Notes: generated by a model from the sequence alone, not told the origin. A stretch of DNA of 64,000 bases from Lysobacter firmicutimachus (GCF_037027445.1 NZ_JBANDL010000002.1:5154001-5218000); one strand, 5' to 3'. Counted from the first letter of the stretch, positions 9,570-19,777 are shown. Program-made: numbers and translations.

Positions 9570-10946
9570 ATGTCGCCCATGACCGACGCCCCTGCCCGCG
9601 ACACCATCGCCGCCGTCGCCACCGCGCCCGGCGCCGGCGGGGTCGGCATCGTCCGCCTGTCCGGGCCGCGCGCGCAGCAGATCGGCGAGACCGTCGCTGC
9701 CCGCCGCTTGCGCCCGCGGCATGCGCATTACGCCCGCTTCCTCGATGCCGACGGCGCCGCGATCGACGACGGCATCGCGCTCTACTTCGCCGCGCCGGCC
9801 AGCTACACCGGCGAGGACGTGGTCGAACTGCACGGCCACGGCGGCCCGGCGGTGCTGGAAGAACTGCTGGCGCGGGTGTGCGCGCTGGGCGCGCGCCGCG
9901 CGCGGCCCGGCGAGTTCAGCGAACGCGCCTTTCTCGAAGGCCGGCTCGACCTGGCCCAGGCCGAAGCGGTCGCCGACCTGATCGCCGCCGCCGATGTGCG
10001 CGCCGCGCGCGCGGCCCGGCGCGCGCTGGACGGCGAGTTCTCGCGCCGGGTCGAAGCATTGGCCGGCGATCTGCTGGCGATCCGCATTCACGTCGAGGCG
10101 GCGATCGATTTCGCCGACGAACCGCTCGATACCCTAGGCGGCGCCGCGCTGCGTCAGCGCTTCGTTGCCGCTTCCACCGCGTTGGACGCGCTGCTCGCCG
10201 CCGCCGAACGCGGCCGGCGCCTGCGCGACGGCCTGCATGCGGTGATCGTCGGCCCGCCCAACGCCGGCAAGAGTTCGCTGTTGAACGCCTTGGCCGGCAG
10301 CGACCGCGCCATCGTCACCGACATCGCCGGTACCACCCGCGACCTGCTGCACGAGACGGTCAAGCTCGATGGCGTCGAATTGACCCTGGTCGACACCGCC
10401 GGCCTGCGCGAGGGCGGCGACGCGATCGAGCGCGAAGGCATGCGCCGCGCGGTCGGCGAGTTGCAGCGCGCCGACCTGGCCATCGTCGTGCTCGACGCGC
10501 GCGATCCCGACAGCGGCCTGGCCTCGGTGGCCGAGGCGATCGCGCAGGTGCCGGCGCGGCTGTACGTCTACAACAAGATCGACCTGATCGAATCCGACTA
10601 CGCTTCGCCGACCCCGGCCGACATCGGCGGCGAAGACCGGGTGTTCGTGTCCGCGCGCAGCGGCGCCGGACTCGATGCGTTGCACGCGCGGCTGCGCGCG
10701 CTGGCCCAGGGCGACGCCGCCGACGCCGCCGACGGTGCGTTCACCGCGCGCGCCCGCCACGTCGACGCCCTGCTGCGCGCGCGCGAGGAACTCGACGACG
10801 CCCGCGCCCAGCTCGACCACGAGATGCTCGACCTGGCCGCCGAATCGCTGCGCCAGGCCCACGAAGCGCTGGGCGAGATCACCGGCCGAGTGCGCGCCGA
10901 CGACCTGCTCGGGCACATTTTTTCCAACTTCTGCATCGGCAAATAA
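9570..10946 (+). CDS. mnmE: tRNA uridine-5-carboxymethylaminomethyl GTPase MnmE
   Basis: With MnmG it makes the cmnm5 modification at wobble U34 of several tRNAs. The predicted 458 residues (455 if ATG 9579 is used) comprise an N-terminal folate-binding domain (starting [20 protein letters not shown]), a helical domain, and an embedded G domain with P-loop GPPNAGKSS, switch region DIAGTTRD and DTAG. The protein ends with the catalytic C-terminal motif CIGK. Neither start has a strong Shine-Dalgarno sequence. It lies after the REP pair and converges on the SLH protease. Confidence 0.97.
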   Translation: MSPMTDAPARDTIAAVATAPGAGGVGIVRLSGPRAQQIGETVAARRLRPRHAHYARFLDADGAAIDDGIALYFAAPASYTGEDVVELHGHGGPAVLEELLARVCALGARRARPGEFSERAFLEGRLDLAQAEAVADLIAAADVRAARAARRALDGEFSRRVEALAGDLLAIRIHVEAAIDFADEPLDTLGGAALRQRFVAASTALDALLAAAERGRRLRDGLHAVIVGPPNAGKSSLLNALAGSDRAIVTDIAGTTRDLLHETVKLDGVELTLVDTAGLREGGDAIEREGMRRAVGELQRADLAIVVLDARDPDSGLASVAEAIAQVPARLYVYNKIDLIESDYASPTPADIGGEDRVFVSARSGAGLDALHARLRALAQGDAADAADGAFTARARHVDALLRAREELDDARAQLDHEMLDLAAESLRQAHEALGEITGRVRADDLLGHIFSNFCIGK

Positions 10947-10973
10947 AAAACGGCCCGGTGTCCGCCGGGCCGT
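10944..10973 (-). terminator. Terminator of the SLH protease gene, overlapping the mnmE stop
   Basis: A 9-bp perfect stem ACGGCCCGG / CCGGGCCGT (10950-10958 with 10965-10973). On the minus strand it is followed by TTTTTT, which overlaps the mnmE stop codon. On the plus strand there is no U tract, so it primarily ends minus-strand transcription. Confidence 0.8.
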
Positions 10974-11003
10974 CGAAGGGCGGCATCGCCCGGTGGGAGA
11001 GAG

Positions 11004-13490
11004 TCAGTCTTCTGCGCTGCGGTAGGCCTCGAGGTAGCGGCCTGCGGCCACCGCGAAAGCGGCGCGGCTGATCGTCTTGGTGGGGTCGAAGTAGGCGTGC
11101 AGGGTCGGCTGCAGGTCGAACGGGCCCTGGGTCACGGCGAAGCGGGCGTTGATCAGGCCGCGATCCAGCGCCAGTTGCACGTAGCCGCGCAGGTTGGCCG
11201 GGATCGCGGCCGCGTCGTCGACCGGGATGCGCTTGCCGTCGTAGAACGCGGTCAGCGAGCCGGTGAAGGCGCGCGCCTCGTTCTGCAGCGCCAGGCTCTG
11301 CACCAGCGAGTAGGCCAGGCTGACCCGGGTCACGCTGTCGTTGGGGCGGAACGCGCCGTTGAGGGTGCCCATCACCCCGTCCTGGGCCTGACTCAGGTCG
11401 CGCAGCGCGCCGCCGCGGGCCACCGCCGATTCGGCATAGGCGTAGCGCGCATCGCCGCTGCCCAGGTCGCTGAAGCTGGAGCGGCCGTCGAAGGGCAGGT
11501 GCTGGCGCACGCTCTGGCCCATCAGCAGGTACTGCGCCAGTTCGCCGCGCTTGAGGGTCGCGTCGGGACGGAAGCTGCGGTCGGAATAGCCGTCGACCAG
11601 GCGGTTGGCGACGGCGAACTCGATCGCCGGGCGCGCCGGATGGTTGGCGACGTCGTCCAGGCCGCTGTAGCCGCCGCTCTTGAGGAAGCCGATCGTGCCT
11701 TCGACCGTGCCCGGCAGGGCATAGCCGTTGGTGACGTTGGCCGGATCCAGGTCGGTGCCGGACAGCGAGCCGATGCCGCGCACGCTGACCTTCCACACTC
11801 CCGGCTTGCCCGGCGCGCCGGTGGTGACCGTGTCGCCGAGCACCGGCAGGGCGATCGAGGAGCCGTACTTGATCCCGTCCGGATCGGTCAGCACCAGGGC
11901 CAGGGTGTTCTCGCCGATGGTGGCGCGGGCGCTGACCCAGGCGATATCGCTGGCGACGGTGAAGCTTTGTTCTTCGACCGCGCCGACCGGAGCGAAGTCG
12001 ACCGAGAACGGCAGGTCCGGCACGCCGCCGGAGAGGATCGCGTTGGCGTTGAACGCGCGCAGGTAGTTGACCGTGCCGCCGAAGCCGTAGCGGATGCCGG
12101 CCGCCTCGGCGACCGCGGCGTAGGCGTTGATGTGGCCGGCGCCGACTTCCCACGGCAGGCGGCCGGTCATGTTGCTGGCGGTGCGCTGCAGGATCGCCTT
12201 GATCTGGGCCGGGGTCAGGTTGGGGTTGGCTTCCAGCATCAGCGCGGTGACGCCGGCCACGTGCGGCGTGGCCATCGAGGTGCCGCTCATGTGGGTGTAG
12301 AACGGCAGCTGCGCCGCCGGCAGGGTCTCGGCGTCGTGCTGGGCCTCGGTGGCCGGCAGCGCGCCGGTCAGGGCGCGGGTCGAGACCACGTCGACGCCGG
12401 TGGCGACCACGCTCGGCTCGTTGACGTAGGTCCACTGGCGCCCGTCGGGCATGCTGAAGCTGCCGCTCTCGCCGCGCTTGCCGCGCGAGGAGAAGCCGGT
12501 CAGCACGCCGTCCTTCTCGCCGGCGCCGACCGAGATCACCCACGGCGCCTGTGCGTAGGGGTTGTGGGTGTCTTCGCCCGGGCCGTCGTTGCCGGCGGCG
12601 AACACGCTGACGATGCCGCGCTTGTAAAGCTCGTAAGTCGAGATGTTGACCGGGTTGAGCGGGTCGAACTTGCCGCTGCTGCCCCAGGAATTGCTGGTCA
12701 CCCGGATCGGGTGGCGGAAGCTGAACTGCTTGGTCGCGGCGTAGTCGAGGCCGCCGACCGCGTCGAGGATCAGCAGCACCGCGCCGGAGCCGTAGCCGAC
12801 CAGGTCGGCGCCGGGCGCGACGCCGCGGTGCTGACCGTTGGACTTGGCGCCGTTGCCGCCGATCGTGCCGGCGCAATGAGTGCCGTGGCCGGAGCCGAGG
12901 TCGGTGTTGATCAGGCCTTCGGTGTAGGTGATCGGCAGCAGGCTGTCGAGCGAGTTGAGGTTGGTGGTGCCGAGGGTGTTCTCGACCACGTGCTCGCGGA
13001 ACTTGAGATCGTCGTGGCTGGCGTCGATGCCGGAGTCGTTGACCAGCACCGAGATGCCGGCGCCGCTGTAGGGGATCGCGCGCACGAAGTCGCCCGGGTT
13101 GTCCGTGACCCGGGCCGCGCCGGAAATCTGCCGCGACTCCTTGTTGTAGTAGCGCAGCGGCGCGTTCCAGTAGATCGAGGCGACATCGTCGCGCTGCGCC
13201 AGGGCGCGGATCTCGGCCGGGGTCGCCAGCGCGCCGGCGATCGGCAGGGTGCGCATGGTCACGCCGGTGTCGATGCCCAGCGCCTTCAGCGCGGCGATCT
13301 GCGGAGCGGTGACCGGGCCGGACTGCTCGTAGCTGATCACGATCTGCAGCCGGTCGGCGGACGCCGCGGCGGCCATCCGCGACAGCAGCTGCGGATCGAG
13401 GTGGGCGTCGGCGAGGGCGATGCCGCTGGCGAGCAGGCCGGCGGCGAGGGCGCTGACGCGAAGGGTGTTGCGGGCGAACTGGGAGGGCAT
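11004..13490 (-). CDS. Secreted subtilisin-like (S8) serine protease with C-terminal SLH repeats
   Basis: Predicted 828-residue exported protease. A signal peptide (MPSQFARNTLRVSALAAGLL..ALA, cleavage near 27) leads into an inhibitor-like propeptide and the S8 catalytic domain. The triad is Asp152 (NDSGID), His202 (GHGTHCAG) and Ser405 (SGTSMATPH), with oxyanion Asn267 (SNSWG). A beta-rich linker follows, then three SLH-like segments at about 620-660, 672-735 and 765-825; the first contains VDGYSDRSFRPDATLKRGEL. SLH repeats normally tether proteins to pyruvylated cell-wall polymers, so their use here is unusual. ATG at 13490 was chosen over the one eight codons upstream because it gives a proper signal peptide with GGAG upstream. 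Confidence 0.9.
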   Translation of the reverse strand: MPSQFARNTLRVSALAAGLLASGIALADAHLDPQLLSRMAAAASADRLQIVISYEQSGPVTAPQIAALKALGIDTGVTMRTLPIAGALATPAEIRALAQRDDVASIYWNAPLRYYNKESRQISGAARVTDNPGDFVRAIPYSGAGISVLVNDSGIDASHDDLKFREHVVENTLGTTNLNSLDSLLPITYTEGLINTDLGSGHGTHCAGTIGGNGAKSNGQHRGVAPGADLVGYGSGAVLLILDAVGGLDYAATKQFSFRHPIRVTSNSWGSSGKFDPLNPVNISTYELYKRGIVSVFAAGNDGPGEDTHNPYAQAPWVISVGAGEKDGVLTGFSSRGKRGESGSFSMPDGRQWTYVNEPSVVATGVDVVSTRALTGALPATEAQHDAETLPAAQLPFYTHMSGTSMATPHVAGVTALMLEANPNLTPAQIKAILQRTASNMTGRLPWEVGAGHINAYAAVAEAAGIRYGFGGTVNYLRAFNANAILSGGVPDLPFSVDFAPVGAVEEQSFTVASDIAWVSARATIGENTLALVLTDPDGIKYGSSIALPVLGDTVTTGAPGKPGVWKVSVRGIGSLSGTDLDPANVTNGYALPGTVEGTIGFLKSGGYSGLDDVANHPARPAIEFAVANRLVDGYSDRSFRPDATLKRGELAQYLLMGQSVRQHLPFDGRSSFSDLGSGDARYAYAESAVARGGALRDLSQAQDGVMGTLNGAFRPNDSVTRVSLAYSLVQSLALQNEARAFTGSLTAFYDGKRIPVDDAAAIPANLRGYVQLALDRGLINARFAVTQGPFDLQPTLHAYFDPTKTISRAAFAVAAGRYLEAYRSAED

Positions 13491-13807
13491 GTCGAAGGGC
13501 TCCGGAACCGCCACGGACGGCGTTCACCGAGTATTCGCAGCGCCGGCGGGCGATCCCATCGGGAGTTCGCCTCAGCACGGATGGGGAGAAACCCTCATGG
13601 CGCGGGCGCGGTGTTGCGCGCCCGGCCCGCGCCGGGCGCCGGGCCGCGCCGGCCGCCTCGGCCGCCGCCGAATTCTGAACAGGCCCCGGCGTGCGCCGGT
13701 CGCCGCGTCGGCCCCGTTCGTCTGCGCTGAGGGGAATCACCTAGAGACACGGGTCACATTTCCGATTAGCCTGCCGCGACGGTGGAACGACCCGCAGGGG
13801 GATCACG
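13491..13807. other. Divergent intergenic region
   Basis: About 317 bp between the minus-strand protease and the plus-strand secreted protein. It must carry both promoters. I see no clear element beyond the Shine-Dalgarno AGGGGGA at about 13795-13802 of the rightward gene. Confidence 0.4.
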
Positions 13808-14647
13808 ATGGCCAAGCCGACGCTGGCGTGGAAGTTGTTCGCGGCGGCCACGATGTGGCTGGCTTGGACCCTGGCCCCGGCGCAGTCCCTGCCGGTCTCG
13901 GTCAGCGTGTCCGGCGACACCGCCACCGTGACCGTGGGCAGCGGCAGCGTTCCGCTGGCCGATCTGACCCTGAGCTTCGACGACGCCAGCGGCCTGTCCG
14001 CGTCCAGCCTCGGCATCAGCGCGCAACTGGTCAGCCTGACCGACACCGCCCTGCTCGCGCGTCTGCCGAACCTGAGCCTGACCCAGCTCGACCCGGCGTT
14101 CCCGCTGCTGATCACCATCGAGCCGCCGGCCCTGGGCGGTCTGAGCTTCCATCGCAGCGTGCGGGTGGAGGTGCACACCCACGCGCTGAGCTACAGCCCG
14201 GGCAGCTCGTTGCGTCTGTTCAAGGCGCCGCTGGGCGGCGCGTTTCGCGACATCACCGACGAAGTCGCGCCGGGCAGCGTGCGTGCGCGCGGCACCACCG
14301 GCGGTTTCTCCCAGTTCCTGGTGCTGCCGGACCTGCGCGGCACCGACGCGGTGGTGGCGCAGAAGATCGCCTGGCTGCGCGCGCGCATCGACCTGTTGCC
14401 GGCGAGCGAGCAGGCTGCGTTCGACCTGCTGTTGGACGAGGCCGAGACTGCCGTCGCCGCCGAGGACTACGCCGACGCGATCGCCGCGCTGGACGACTTC
14501 CGCAGCCGCGCCACGACCCGCGCCGGGCTGTACCTGGGCGATCGATGGCGCGCCGCGCGCGACCTCGACAACCATGCCGGCGAACTGATCGCCGGCGCGG
14601 CGACGCTCAAGTTCAGCGTCGCCTACCTGCGCGACTTCGGCCCCTGA
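13808..14647 (+). CDS. Secreted protein of unknown function
   Basis: A 279-residue protein I cannot assign to a characterised family. The N-terminus is a clear signal peptide (KLFAAATMWLAWTLAPAQS). Residues 27-175 are rich in Ser/Thr/Val and predicted beta strands, including LLITIEPPALGGLSFHRSVR. The last 100 residues look helical and acidic (SEQAAFDLLLDEAETAVAAE). A good Shine-Dalgarno (AGGGGG) supports the start. It is divergent from the SLH protease and lies 76 bp upstream of the FHA-kinase operon, so it could be an envelope component related to either. Confidence 0.75.
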   Translation: MAKPTLAWKLFAAATMWLAWTLAPAQSLPVSVSVSGDTATVTVGSGSVPLADLTLSFDDASGLSASSLGISAQLVSLTDTALLARLPNLSLTQLDPAFPLLITIEPPALGGLSFHRSVRVEVHTHALSYSPGSSLRLFKAPLGGAFRDITDEVAPGSVRARGTTGGFSQFLVLPDLRGTDAVVAQKIAWLRARIDLLPASEQAAFDLLLDEAETAVAAEDYADAIAALDDFRSRATTRAGLYLGDRWRAARDLDNHAGELIAGAATLKFSVAYLRDFGP

Positions 14648-14723
14648 GAGGCGTCCGCCGCGGTCGCCCGCCCGATCCCGGCGGGCGCTGCTCGCTGCGC
14701 GGGGCGCGCGCTAAGATGAGCCG

Positions 14724-15611
14724 ATGCAGGCGCGCTTGATCGTTTACCCGCCGGACCAGGCCGCGATCGCCCGGGCGCTCCGTCCGGGCGAGACGGTGAG
14801 CATCGGCCGTGCGTCCGAGTGCGACCTGGTGGTCGCCCATGCGTCGATCTCGCGCCGCCATGCCCAGTTGGACTTCGACCAGGGCCAGTGGCGCCTGCGC
14901 GATCTGGACAGCAAGAACGGCAGCTTCGTCGACGGCATCGCCGCCGGCGCCCGCGGCCTTGCGCTCGACGGCGGCTGCTGGCTGCGCCTGGGCGATGTGT
15001 ATTGCGAGTTCGCCCCGCTCGCCGATGCGGAGATCGCCGCCGCCGAGCGCGGCCAGATCGCGCGCCGCGCCGTCGCCGCCGCCCACACCGCGCGCCTGGA
15101 GGGCGTGCAGGGGCTCGGCGACCTGCTCGACGGCAGTCTGCGCGCGGTGGTCGAACTGGCCCAATGCGAACGCGGCTTCGTCCTGCTCGAGGACGGCGCC
15201 GGTTACCGCGTCCGCGCCAGCCTGGCGCTGGACCCGGGCCGGCTGCACGCGCGCGAATTCGGCGGCAGCGTCGGCGCGGTGCGCAAGGCGCTGGAATCGC
15301 GCCGCGCCGTGGTCGTCAACGACATCGGCCGCGAGGCCTGGCTGGCCTCGCGCGATTCGGTGATCGCCGCCGGCCTCAGCGCCCTGGTCTGCCTGCCCCT
15401 GCTCGACGGCGAACGCACCCTCGGCGCCCTGTACGCCGACCGGGTGCGTCCGGGGCCGGCCATCACCACCCTCGACCTGGAACTGTTGCAGGCCTTCACC
15501 GAGGGCGCCGCGGTGTGGATCGCCGCCTGCCGCACCAGCGAGCAGCTCGACGCGCAGCTCGCCTCGGCCGCGTGGGACGGCATCGTCGCCGCCCACGCCG
15601 GAGACGCCTGA
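14724..15611 (+). CDS. FHA domain plus GAF-like domain signalling protein
   Basis: A 295-residue cytoplasmic protein. Residues about 5-95 form an FHA phosphothreonine-recognition domain, with IGRASECDLVV, SISRRHAQL and DLDSKNGSFVDG carrying the conserved G-R, S-x-x-H and N-G residues. Residues about 125-280 resemble a GAF sensor domain (AQCERGFVLL, LVCLPLLDGERTLGALYADR). Its stop overlaps the start of the Ser/Thr kinase gene by one base, so it is almost certainly co-translated and likely reads that kinase's phosphorylation. FHA proteins encoded next to STPKs are a common pairing. Confidence 0.92.
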   Translation: MQARLIVYPPDQAAIARALRPGETVSIGRASECDLVVAHASISRRHAQLDFDQGQWRLRDLDSKNGSFVDGIAAGARGLALDGGCWLRLGDVYCEFAPLADAEIAAAERGQIARRAVAAAHTARLEGVQGLGDLLDGSLRAVVELAQCERGFVLLEDGAGYRVRASLALDPGRLHAREFGGSVGAVRKALESRRAVVVNDIGREAWLASRDSVIAAGLSALVCLPLLDGERTLGALYADRVRPGPAITTLDLELLQAFTEGAAVWIAACRTSEQLDAQLASAAWDGIVAAHAGDA

Positions 15612-18600
15612 TGCGTACGCCGGGCGGCTCGGACCCAGGCCGGCCCGGCTCCTCCGGTTCCGACGCGACCGCGACCGGGGTGTACGCGCACGCCGACCTC
15701 GCGCCCGGCAGCGTGCTGGCCGGGCGCTTCCGCATCGAGGCGGTGCTCGGCGTCGGTGGCATGGGCGTGGTCTATCGCGCCACCGATCAGGCCCTGGGCG
15801 TGCCGGTGGCGCTGAAGCTGCTGCGTCCGGAATGGATGCACAAGCCCGAAGCGTTCGAACGCTTCAGCCAGGAACTGCTGTTGGCGCGGCAGGTGTCGAG
15901 CCCGCACGTGGTGCGCATCCACGATCTGGCCCAGCACGAAGGCCGCTGGCTGATCAGCATGGATTTCGTCGACGGCGAATCGCTGGACCGTCGCCTCGAT
16001 CGCGACGGCGCGTTCGCGGTCGACGACGCGCTGGCCATCGCGCGCCAGCTCGCCGCCGGCCTGGCCGCGGCGCACGCCAAAGGCGTGATCCACCGCGACG
16101 TGAAGCCGGCCAACGTATTGCTCGACCGCCAGGGCGGCGCCTACCTCAGCGATTTCGGCGTGGCCCGTTCTCTGGCCGGCAGCGGCCGCACCCAGACCGG
16201 CGCGGTGGTCGGCACGCCGGACTATCTGTCGCCGGAGCAGGCGCGCGGCGAACCGGTCGACGCGCGCAGCGACCTGTATGCGCTGGGCCTGATGCTGTAC
16301 GAAATGCTGGCCGGGCAATTGCCCTTCGCCGGCGGCACCGTCACCGAAGTGCTGGCCCAGCGCATGCTGCGCACGCCGCCGCCGCTGAGCGAACGTCGCG
16401 CCGACGTCCCGGCGTGGGTCGCGCGGCTGGTCGACAAGCTGCTGCGGCCGCAGCCGGCGCACCGGTTCCAGGACGCGGCCGCGGTGATCGCCGCGATCGA
16501 TGCGCGTGCGGTGCCGCGCGACGGTTGGCGCGACGGCGGCGCCCGCCGCTGGCCCTGGCTGGCCGTCGGCGCTTTGGCGCTGGCGGCGGCGGGCGGCGGC
16601 TGGTGGTGGCAGCAGCAGCGCGCGCCGGTGCCGCCGCATGTCGCGGCCGCGCCGCTGCAACGTTTGTTGGTGATGCCGCTGGAAGCCGGCGCCGAAGCGG
16701 TACCCGAGGCGCGTCGGGCTGCGCTCGGCGCGCATCTGCGCGACGCCCTCGCAGCGCAGCCGGGCGTGGCCGTGGTCGACGGCGAACGCACGGCGCAGGC
16801 GCTGCGCCAGCTCGATCCCACCGGCGCGGCGCGGGTCGATCCCGATGCTTTGCGCGCGCTCGCCGCCGCTCGCGACGTGCTGCGTCCGCGCCTGATCCGC
16901 CACGACGGCCGCTGGCGCGTGCAGGCGCAGTTGCGCCGCGGCGCCGAGCCGGTGCAGGTGCTGGACGGCGGCGACGCGGCCGATCCGGTCGCCGCTGTGC
17001 GCGCCTGGGCCACGGCACCGACGGTGCGTGCCGCATTGGCGAAAGGCGCTGCGCTCGATCCGGCCTTGCCGGCCGCGAACGAAGCGCTGGACGCCTATGG
17101 CGCCGGCGTGCTGGCGCAACAGGACGGGCGCTGGAACGAGGCGCTGCAGCGTTACCGCGACGCCACCGCCGCGGCTCCCGAGTACGCCGCGGCCTGGCTG
17201 GCCCAGGGCCAGGCGGCCTTGGCCCTGGGCGAGCAAGACGCCGCTTTCGATGCGATCGAGCGCGGCCAGGCGGTCGCCGGCCGCGGCGCTTGGCTGCGGC
17301 GACGGCTCGACGCCGAGCACGCACTGCTCGAAGGCGATCCGCCCAAGGCGATCGCGCTGGCGCGGCAAGCCCTGGCGGCCACGCCCGACGACACCGAGGC
17401 GGCCTTGCAACTGGCCCGTGCCCAGGGCGCGGGCGGCGACTTCAACGGCGCGGTGGCCGCACTGCAGGCCTTGACCGGGCGCGACGGCAACGACCCGCGC
17501 GGCTGGTACGAGCTGGGCAAGTTCTCGATCCTGCAGGGCCAGGCGCAGCGCGCGGTCGACGATTACCTGGTGCGCGCGCTGGTGTTGTTCAAACGCGCCC
17601 GCAACCTGCACGGCGAGGCGGAAACGGTCAACGCGCTGGGCGTCGGCTACGGACGCCTAGGCCAGTCCGCCGACGCCGCCGAGCAGTACCGCAAGGCGGT
17701 GGAGTTGCGGCGTACGCTCGGCAACCGTCGCGGGGTCGCCACCAGTCTGCGCAATCTGGCCAACGTGCTCGCCGCCTCCGGTCGTTTCGACGAGGCCGCG
17801 GCGCAACTGGCGCAGGCGCGCGCGTTGCAGGTCGAACTCGGCGATCGCGCCGGCCTGGCCGCGACCGAGAACGAGCTCGGCCTGCTCGCCGAAGAGCGTG
17901 GCGATTATCGCGGCGCGCTGGACGCTTTCCGCCGCGCCCTGCAGAGCTGGCGCCAGGTCGAAGACCCGCATGGCACCGCTCAGGCGCTCAACAACATCGG
18001 CTTCGCCGATTACCAACTGGGCCTGTACGACGATGCCCAGGTGTACTGGCAGCAGGCCGGCGAGGCGTATGCCGCGCTCGGCGAACAGACCGGGCGGATC
18101 CGCACCGAACAGAACCTGGGCCTGCTCGCCGCCGCGCGCGGCGACTGGGCGCTGGCCCGCCGGCTGCTGGAAACGTCGCTGGCGAGCGCGGAAAAACAGC
18201 AGATGCTGGAAGAGGCCGCGGTCAGCCGGCGCAATCTGGCCGAGCTGGAATGGCTGCAAGGCCACGTCGCCGCGTCGATCGCCCAGGCCGAGCGCGCCGG
18301 CGCCTTGTTCCGCCAGCGCCAGGACCTGCGCGGCCAGATCGACGTCGAGCTGTTGCAGGCGCAGGCCCTGATCGACGCGCGCGCATTCGCCCAGGCCCGC
18401 GGTCTGCTCGACCGGCGCCGTCGCGATCTGGGCGAGGCCTCCAGCGAACAACGCGCGATCGCGCACTGGATCGAGGCGCAACTGGCGACGCAGCAGAACC
18501 GGCCGGGCGAGGCGGCGACCGCCCTGCAGCAGGCGCATCGTCTGGCCGAGGCCTCGGGTGTACGCCAATGGCAATTGCAGATCCAGCTCGAACAGGCGCG

Positions 18601-18958
18601 CGGCGCCGGCGACCCGGGCGGATTGGATCGCGCCACCGCGACCCTGGGGCATGCCGGCCTGCGTTTGGCGTGGCTGGAACAGGCCATGCGGCGTGCGCTG
18701 GCCGCGCGCGACAGCGCCCAGGCGCTGCTGCACTACCGCGAAGCCATGCAACGCCTGCGCGGCGGCGATTTCCGCCGCGCCTGGGCATTGCACCGGCTCG
18801 GCGCCGAATCGTATGCGGCCGCCGGCGACGTGGCCGGCGAACGCAGCGCGCGGGCCAAGGCCGAGGCCGCGTCGGGCCTCTTGCGCGCCGCCCTGCCCGC
18901 CGAGCTGCGCGCCGGTTTCGACGCGGCGGTCGGTTCCGCACAGGAGGCTCCGCGATGA
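15611..18958 (+). CDS. Transmembrane Ser/Thr protein kinase with C-terminal TPR domain
   Basis: A 1115-residue eukaryotic-type kinase. The catalytic domain (about 38-300) has the glycine loop LGVGGMGVVY, Lys69 (VALK), HRDVKPAN with catalytic Asp163, DFG at 181-183, and GTPDYLSPEQ. A single membrane span (about 314-333) separates it from an approximately 780-residue C-terminal part. That part has an initial alpha/beta segment and a long run of TPR-like repeats, for example LRNLANVLAASGRFDEAAAQ and LNNIGFADYQLGLYDDAQVY. The TPR part is predicted periplasmic. The open frame extends upstream, but ATG 15611 overlaps the FHA gene stop and gives a normal kinase start. The stop overlaps the histidine kinase start by 4 bp. 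Confidence 0.93.
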   Translation: MRTPGGSDPGRPGSSGSDATATGVYAHADLAPGSVLAGRFRIEAVLGVGGMGVVYRATDQALGVPVALKLLRPEWMHKPEAFERFSQELLLARQVSSPHVVRIHDLAQHEGRWLISMDFVDGESLDRRLDRDGAFAVDDALAIARQLAAGLAAAHAKGVIHRDVKPANVLLDRQGGAYLSDFGVARSLAGSGRTQTGAVVGTPDYLSPEQARGEPVDARSDLYALGLMLYEMLAGQLPFAGGTVTEVLAQRMLRTPPPLSERRADVPAWVARLVDKLLRPQPAHRFQDAAAVIAAIDARAVPRDGWRDGGARRWPWLAVGALALAAAGGGWWWQQQRAPVPPHVAAAPLQRLLVMPLEAGAEAVPEARRAALGAHLRDALAAQPGVAVVDGERTAQALRQLDPTGAARVDPDALRALAAARDVLRPRLIRHDGRWRVQAQLRRGAEPVQVLDGGDAADPVAAVRAWATAPTVRAALAKGAALDPALPAANEALDAYGAGVLAQQDGRWNEALQRYRDATAAAPEYAAAWLAQGQAALALGEQDAAFDAIERGQAVAGRGAWLRRRLDAEHALLEGDPPKAIALARQALAATPDDTEAALQLARAQGAGGDFNGAVAALQALTGRDGNDPRGWYELGKFSILQGQAQRAVDDYLVRALVLFKRARNLHGEAETVNALGVGYGRLGQSADAAEQYRKAVELRRTLGNRRGVATSLRNLANVLAASGRFDEAAAQLAQARALQVELGDRAGLAATENELGLLAEERGDYRGALDAFRRALQSWRQVEDPHGTAQALNNIGFADYQLGLYDDAQVYWQQAGEAYAALGEQTGRIRTEQNLGLLAAARGDWALARRLLETSLASAEKQQMLEEAAVSRRNLAELEWLQGHVAASIAQAERAGALFRQRQDLRGQIDVELLQAQALIDARAFAQARGLLDRRRRDLGEASSEQRAIAHWIEAQLATQQNRPGEAATALQQAHRLAEASGVRQWQLQIQLEQARGAGDPGGLDRATATLGHAGLRLAWLEQAMRRALAARDSAQALLHYREAMQRLRGGDFRRAWALHRLGAESYAAAGDVAGERSARAKAEAASGLLRAALPAELRAGFDAAVGSAQEAPR

Positions 18959-19746
18959 CGCCTTCCCGACCTATCGACCCGCCCGCCGACGCGGCAGGCA
19001 GCGAGCCGGCGGGCGAAGCCGATCCGCTGCGCTCGCTGGCCCAGGTGCGCGACCAGTACCGGCAACTGCTGCTGCGGCTGGAGGCCAACGAACGCGAGTT
19101 CCGCCGGCTCGGCCGCTCGGTGTGGCGAGTGCAGGAAGACGAACGCCGGCGCCTGGCGCGCGAACTGCACGACGGCATCGGCCAGAACCTGACCGCGCTC
19201 AAGCATCGGCTGGCCCAGCTCGGCGACGCCTTGCCGCCGGCCCAGCGCGAGCGGTTGGAAGCGGCGATCGCGCTGTGTGCGGACACGCTGGAAGACACCC
19301 GCGAGTTGTCGCGCTTGCTGCGGCCGCCGATCCTCGACGATCTCGGCCTGGAACCGGCGTTGCGCTGGCTCGCGCGAAGCCAGAGCGAAGCCGCAGGCAT
19401 GCAGGTCGCGCTGGAAATCGGCGAACTGCCGGCGCTGGACGGCGATCTGCAGACCCTGGTGTTCCGCGTGGCACAAGAGGCGATCAACAACGTCGCCAAG
19501 CACGCCGGCGCGCAGCAGGTGCTGGTGCGCCTGGTCGCGCGAGGGGGGCTGCTGCAATTGCAGGTCGCCGACGACGGTCGCGGCTACGACCCGCAGCGTG
19601 CGTCCTACTCCGACGGCAGCGGCCTGGCCGGCATGCGCGAACGCCTGCGCCTGTACGACGGCCGGCTGGAGATCCATTCCGCGCCCGGCGAAGGCACGCG
19701 CTTGCGGGCGGTGCTGCCGTTGCCGGCGGTGGCCGAAGGTGCTTGA
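18955..19746 (+). CDS. Cytoplasmic NarL-type sensor histidine kinase
   Basis: A 263-residue histidine kinase of the HisKA_3/NarX class. A short N-terminal coiled coil (about 25-60) is followed by the H box RRRLARELHDGIGQNLTALK with phosphoacceptor His72. The ATPase domain contains AQEAINNVAKHA, DDGRGYDP and GSGLAGMRERL. There is no membrane span or sensor domain, so its input must come from a partner. It overlaps the Ser/Thr kinase by 4 bp (ATGA) and lies 31 bp before a LuxR-type response regulator, its probable target. Confidence 0.94.
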   Translation: MTPSRPIDPPADAAGSEPAGEADPLRSLAQVRDQYRQLLLRLEANEREFRRLGRSVWRVQEDERRRLARELHDGIGQNLTALKHRLAQLGDALPPAQRERLEAAIALCADTLEDTRELSRLLRPPILDDLGLEPALRWLARSQSEAAGMQVALEIGELPALDGDLQTLVFRVAQEAINNVAKHAGAQQVLVRLVARGGLLQLQVADDGRGYDPQRASYSDGSGLAGMRERLRLYDGRLEIHSAPGEGTRLRAVLPLPAVAEGA

Positions 19747-19777
19747 CGGCGCACCGGTCCACGCGCACCGTGCGCCC

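Noticed and set aside
11097-13730. Long plus-strand open frame (877 codons) opposite the SLH protease
   Set aside because: The protease frame has an intact catalytic triad and signal peptide; this one has neither motif nor start signal.
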